Shown piece by piece: positions 61,424 through 64,000 of a stretch of DNA of 64,000 bases (its first letter is position 1; the number at the start of each line of letters is the position of its first letter). The stretch is from Heterodera schachtii (lineage: Eukaryota > Nematoda > Chromadorea > Rhabditida > Heteroderidae). Location: the NCBI GenBank assembly GCA_023374025.1, contig SIJG01000083.1:399709-463708 (forward strand). Reading direction: 5' to 3'. Under the pieces are notes generated by a model, which had not been told where the DNA came from, ran no database searches, and worked only from the letters and a program-made list of their open reading frames with translations. Made by a program: the position numbers and the translations under genes.

Positions 61424-64000
61424 AGACGCAACTGACCCCTACCGTTTTTTAGTTCCCATTTTCTCATCTTTGGCTCCTCGTGTTTTTGTGCGCGGCCTTT
61501 TCAGTCCCTTACTTTGTCCCTTTTTTCCAATTTTTTCTTCCCATATTTACACAAGTTATTCTTCTGTTCTGTCTATCATATCATTATCATATCACATGAT
61601 CGCTGTTGTTGTTATGTCTAATGAGATAAAAGAAGAATTTTTTGAATTATTTATTAAATAAACCGAAAAAGGCAACAAAAATATGAAAATTATTTATTTT
61701 TGCCAATTTTTAAGTAAAAATGTTTTCTTTTTTTGTCAGCTGTTGTTGTTATGTCTGATGAGACGCAGAATAAACAAACCGAAAAAAGGCAACAAAATGT
61801 GAAAATTATTTATTTTGACAATTTAATTTATTTTTGCCATTTTTAATTTACGGCGCGGGGCGTAAGACACCCCAAAAATGTCGCAAATCGAATAATAATC
61901 GGTTAGCCGAACACCGAAAATATCTGATCCGACTTATGTACATCCTACATCCCTTTGATTATAAGCAGTACATATTTGCCCTTTTTTGAATTTAAAAATT
62001 CGTTTGTGTCAACATGTTTGCTGTCTGTCCTCCCGTGTCCATAAAATTTGTGCCGAAATTGTTTTTTCGACATTTTTGCTAATTTGCTGCTCATTGGTCT
62101 CTTGAAGTGGCGACGTTGGCACTTCTTAAAACAAATAAATTAAACTTCCGCAATTCCCTGTTCCCATATTGGCTTTTTCCCTCCTCACAAAGTGCCGTCG
62201 TTCGTAAAAAGTTTAATTAAAATGCCATTGGGCTCATTTGCTCAGTCATTTGTTGTGTTTACGTCGCGAATGCGTCTGCTCAATTTTGGCATTTTTTGAA
62301 CATAAAATACGCAAAAAAAACTAAGCGTTATATTATAATTTGTTTTTTCTTGGAAAGTTAATTAAAATGCCAAAAATGTCACGGCATTTTTGGATTCTTC
62401 CGTCACACACACGCGCACATTTTCCAAATTTGGGTCCACCAACTCTTCCATCCTAGCCCATTTTTTACTGTTTTAATGGTGCACTTAACTCTCGAGACTG
62501 AGAAAATTTCAAGACTAGACCGACTGATGACGCCGAGATTGTTGAGTGCCAAAACTGCCCCATTTCCGTCCCTCTCAGCATAAAAATAGGCCCCAGACTC
62601 CCGAGATAGAATATTTTTCGAGACTCCGAGTCTGATCTGTGCCAAAAACCCCGCTCATTAAAATTTTGACGAGAAATATTTGTAAATTTTTCTAAATTTT
62701 TAAAAATTACTTTTCATTTCAAATATGTTTCCCAACTGATCTTAGAGCCTCCCCCCTCCCTTCCTAAAAACAGGGCCGGGGGGCTTAAAAGTGGGGCTCT
62801 ATCTTGAAACACTAGTTGATTTATATCCAAAATTGCTGAATGAATGCATATCATTATTTCTAATTAGCGAAAACCTTTCAAAAAAAAATCCAAATTTAAA
62901 TTTTGTTGCTTTTGTCCCACCAATTTTTGAATGCTTTTTCTTCACTTCGCCGCTTTGTTTACCATCGCTTCGTTTTCCGCTCGCCGCCTGTTTTCCAACT
63001 CATTTAGTGTATTTATTTTTTGTTTGTTCTTGCGCCCCCGCGACGACATTTTCGAGAAACAAATGCCCCCGGGGGGCGGCGATTCGCCGGCGGGCGAAAG
63101 GCCTCCGCCGCCCCCCCCCCCGGGGGCCAAAAGTGTAAAGCGAAAAATTAAAAAACACAGAGCCAATTCAATTTTTGGTCGGCCCTTTCCGGCTTTTCTC
63201 CAATTTCACATCACATCATCACTCACAACAACATTCTCCCATTTATTTATGCGTTTGAAAACATTACATACTTACGCTTTGTAAACAAATTTTAATTACT
63301 AAAATAATTAAAAATCGAAGGGTTAATTTTAAATTTTTAATTATTAAAATATTTAAAAATCGAAGTGTTAATTTTTAATTTTTAATTATTAAAATATTTA
63401 ATTTGCTCCACTTTCTGGTTTTTTCACTTCCATTTAATTTAAATATAAATTTTTTATTTTTAAAAATCTTGGAAACCCTATTATTATTATTACCTTGGGT
63501 TCCAAATTTAAACAAATTTCTATTTTTCTGCGCTGATAGGCATGAAATTACTCTTGGTAAATAAATTTCTTCATTAATTAACCTTTAAAATTTAAAAAAA
63601 AAGATTTATATTTTCTTGATATTTGTTACTCTTTTTTGGTTTTCTTTTAAATATATAAAATAAATATTTTGTTTCTAGTTTTTTATTTTAAATGTGTTTT
63701 ATTTTATTTATATTATAAAAAGTGAGAAAAAGCCTTCGTCGCTTAGCAAGTTGTTTTTTAGAAAATTTGCATTGAAATCGCAAATTTTCAATTTTAATGT
63801 CTAATTTGGGGCTTTTTGTGCCAAAAATCCTCAAAATAATTCATTTTACTCAATAAAATTTTTCAAAATTAATTAATTCTCCACTTTTTTCATCAAACTT
63901 CACAAAATGACTCTAACAAAAACAGCGTAAACATCGCCGAATAACCAAACGACTGATCGATCGATCAATTTTCATTGCTAATTTGTCATTTTGTTTTTAA
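61424..64000. other. AT-rich intergenic sequence
   Basis: About 2.6 kb, with a two-copy duplication (GCTGTTGTTGTTATGTCTRA with GGCAACAAAA-TGAAAATTAT, near 61600-61690 and 61740-61810), one G/C-rich patch with a C run (63060-63125), and very AT-rich sequence to the end, with a tandem AAAATATTTAAAAATCGAAG-type duplication near 63300-63400. No gene is supported. Confidence 0.4.

Overview
Eukaryotic nuclear DNA, most likely from a plant-parasitic tylenchid nematode of the cyst-nematode type. This is inferred from compact multi-exon genes with GC-rich exons in AT-rich introns, closely spaced same-strand genes of operon type, at least two apparent GC-AG introns (a trait reported for Globodera), a FAT-3-like front-end desaturase, and dense non-autonomous transposons. 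The species cannot be fixed from the sequence alone.

Layout. 1-6.5 kb: transketolase (+). 6.5-17.2 kb: four co-oriented chromatin/SUMO genes (+): UBC9, SNF5/SMARCB1, a DAXX-like protein with SUMO-interacting motifs, and WDR82. IMP4 (-) converges on them (17.8-20.4 kb). A 1.5-kb hAT-like element (20.8-22.3 kb) precedes GAPDH (+, 23.1-25.3 kb). 25.6-36.4 kb is a repeat-rich accessory region. It holds a tandem array of small Q-tailed helical proteins of an unrecognised family (all -), one of them split by a foldback transposon, a degraded MULE-like element with FLYWCH-type remnants, and truncated duplications of GAPDH and of the desaturase fused to each other. 38.2-39.9 kb: a coiled-coil protein (-). 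40.7-45.0 kb: a cytochrome-b5-fused front-end fatty acid desaturase (-), with a frameshift. 46.7-54.0 kb: elongin C and carnitine acetyltransferase (-, 260 bp apart). 54.6-61 kb: no supportable gene, but a 770-bp purine tract and many long C/G homopolymer runs. 61-64 kb: AT-rich, with one foldback element.

How the genes relate. UBC9 loads SUMO onto targets, and the DAXX-like protein carries SUMO-binding motifs near its middle and at its last residues. SNF5 (SWI/SNF) and WDR82 (Set1/COMPASS) are chromatin factors. Their co-orientation and short gaps suggest a nematode operon, but this is not proven. Transketolase, GAPDH, the desaturase and carnitine acetyltransferase are metabolic housekeeping genes.

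The main discoveries are the tandem family of small helical proteins, foldback elements whose tips are made of iterated short motifs and which are flanked by 9-10-bp target duplications, a GC-rich module shared by the loops of two unrelated foldbacks, and a chimeric desaturase/GAPDH segment. Several apparent single-base frameshifts in conserved genes (transketolase twice, GAPDH at its catalytic Cys, the desaturase) are either assembly indels or real lesions.
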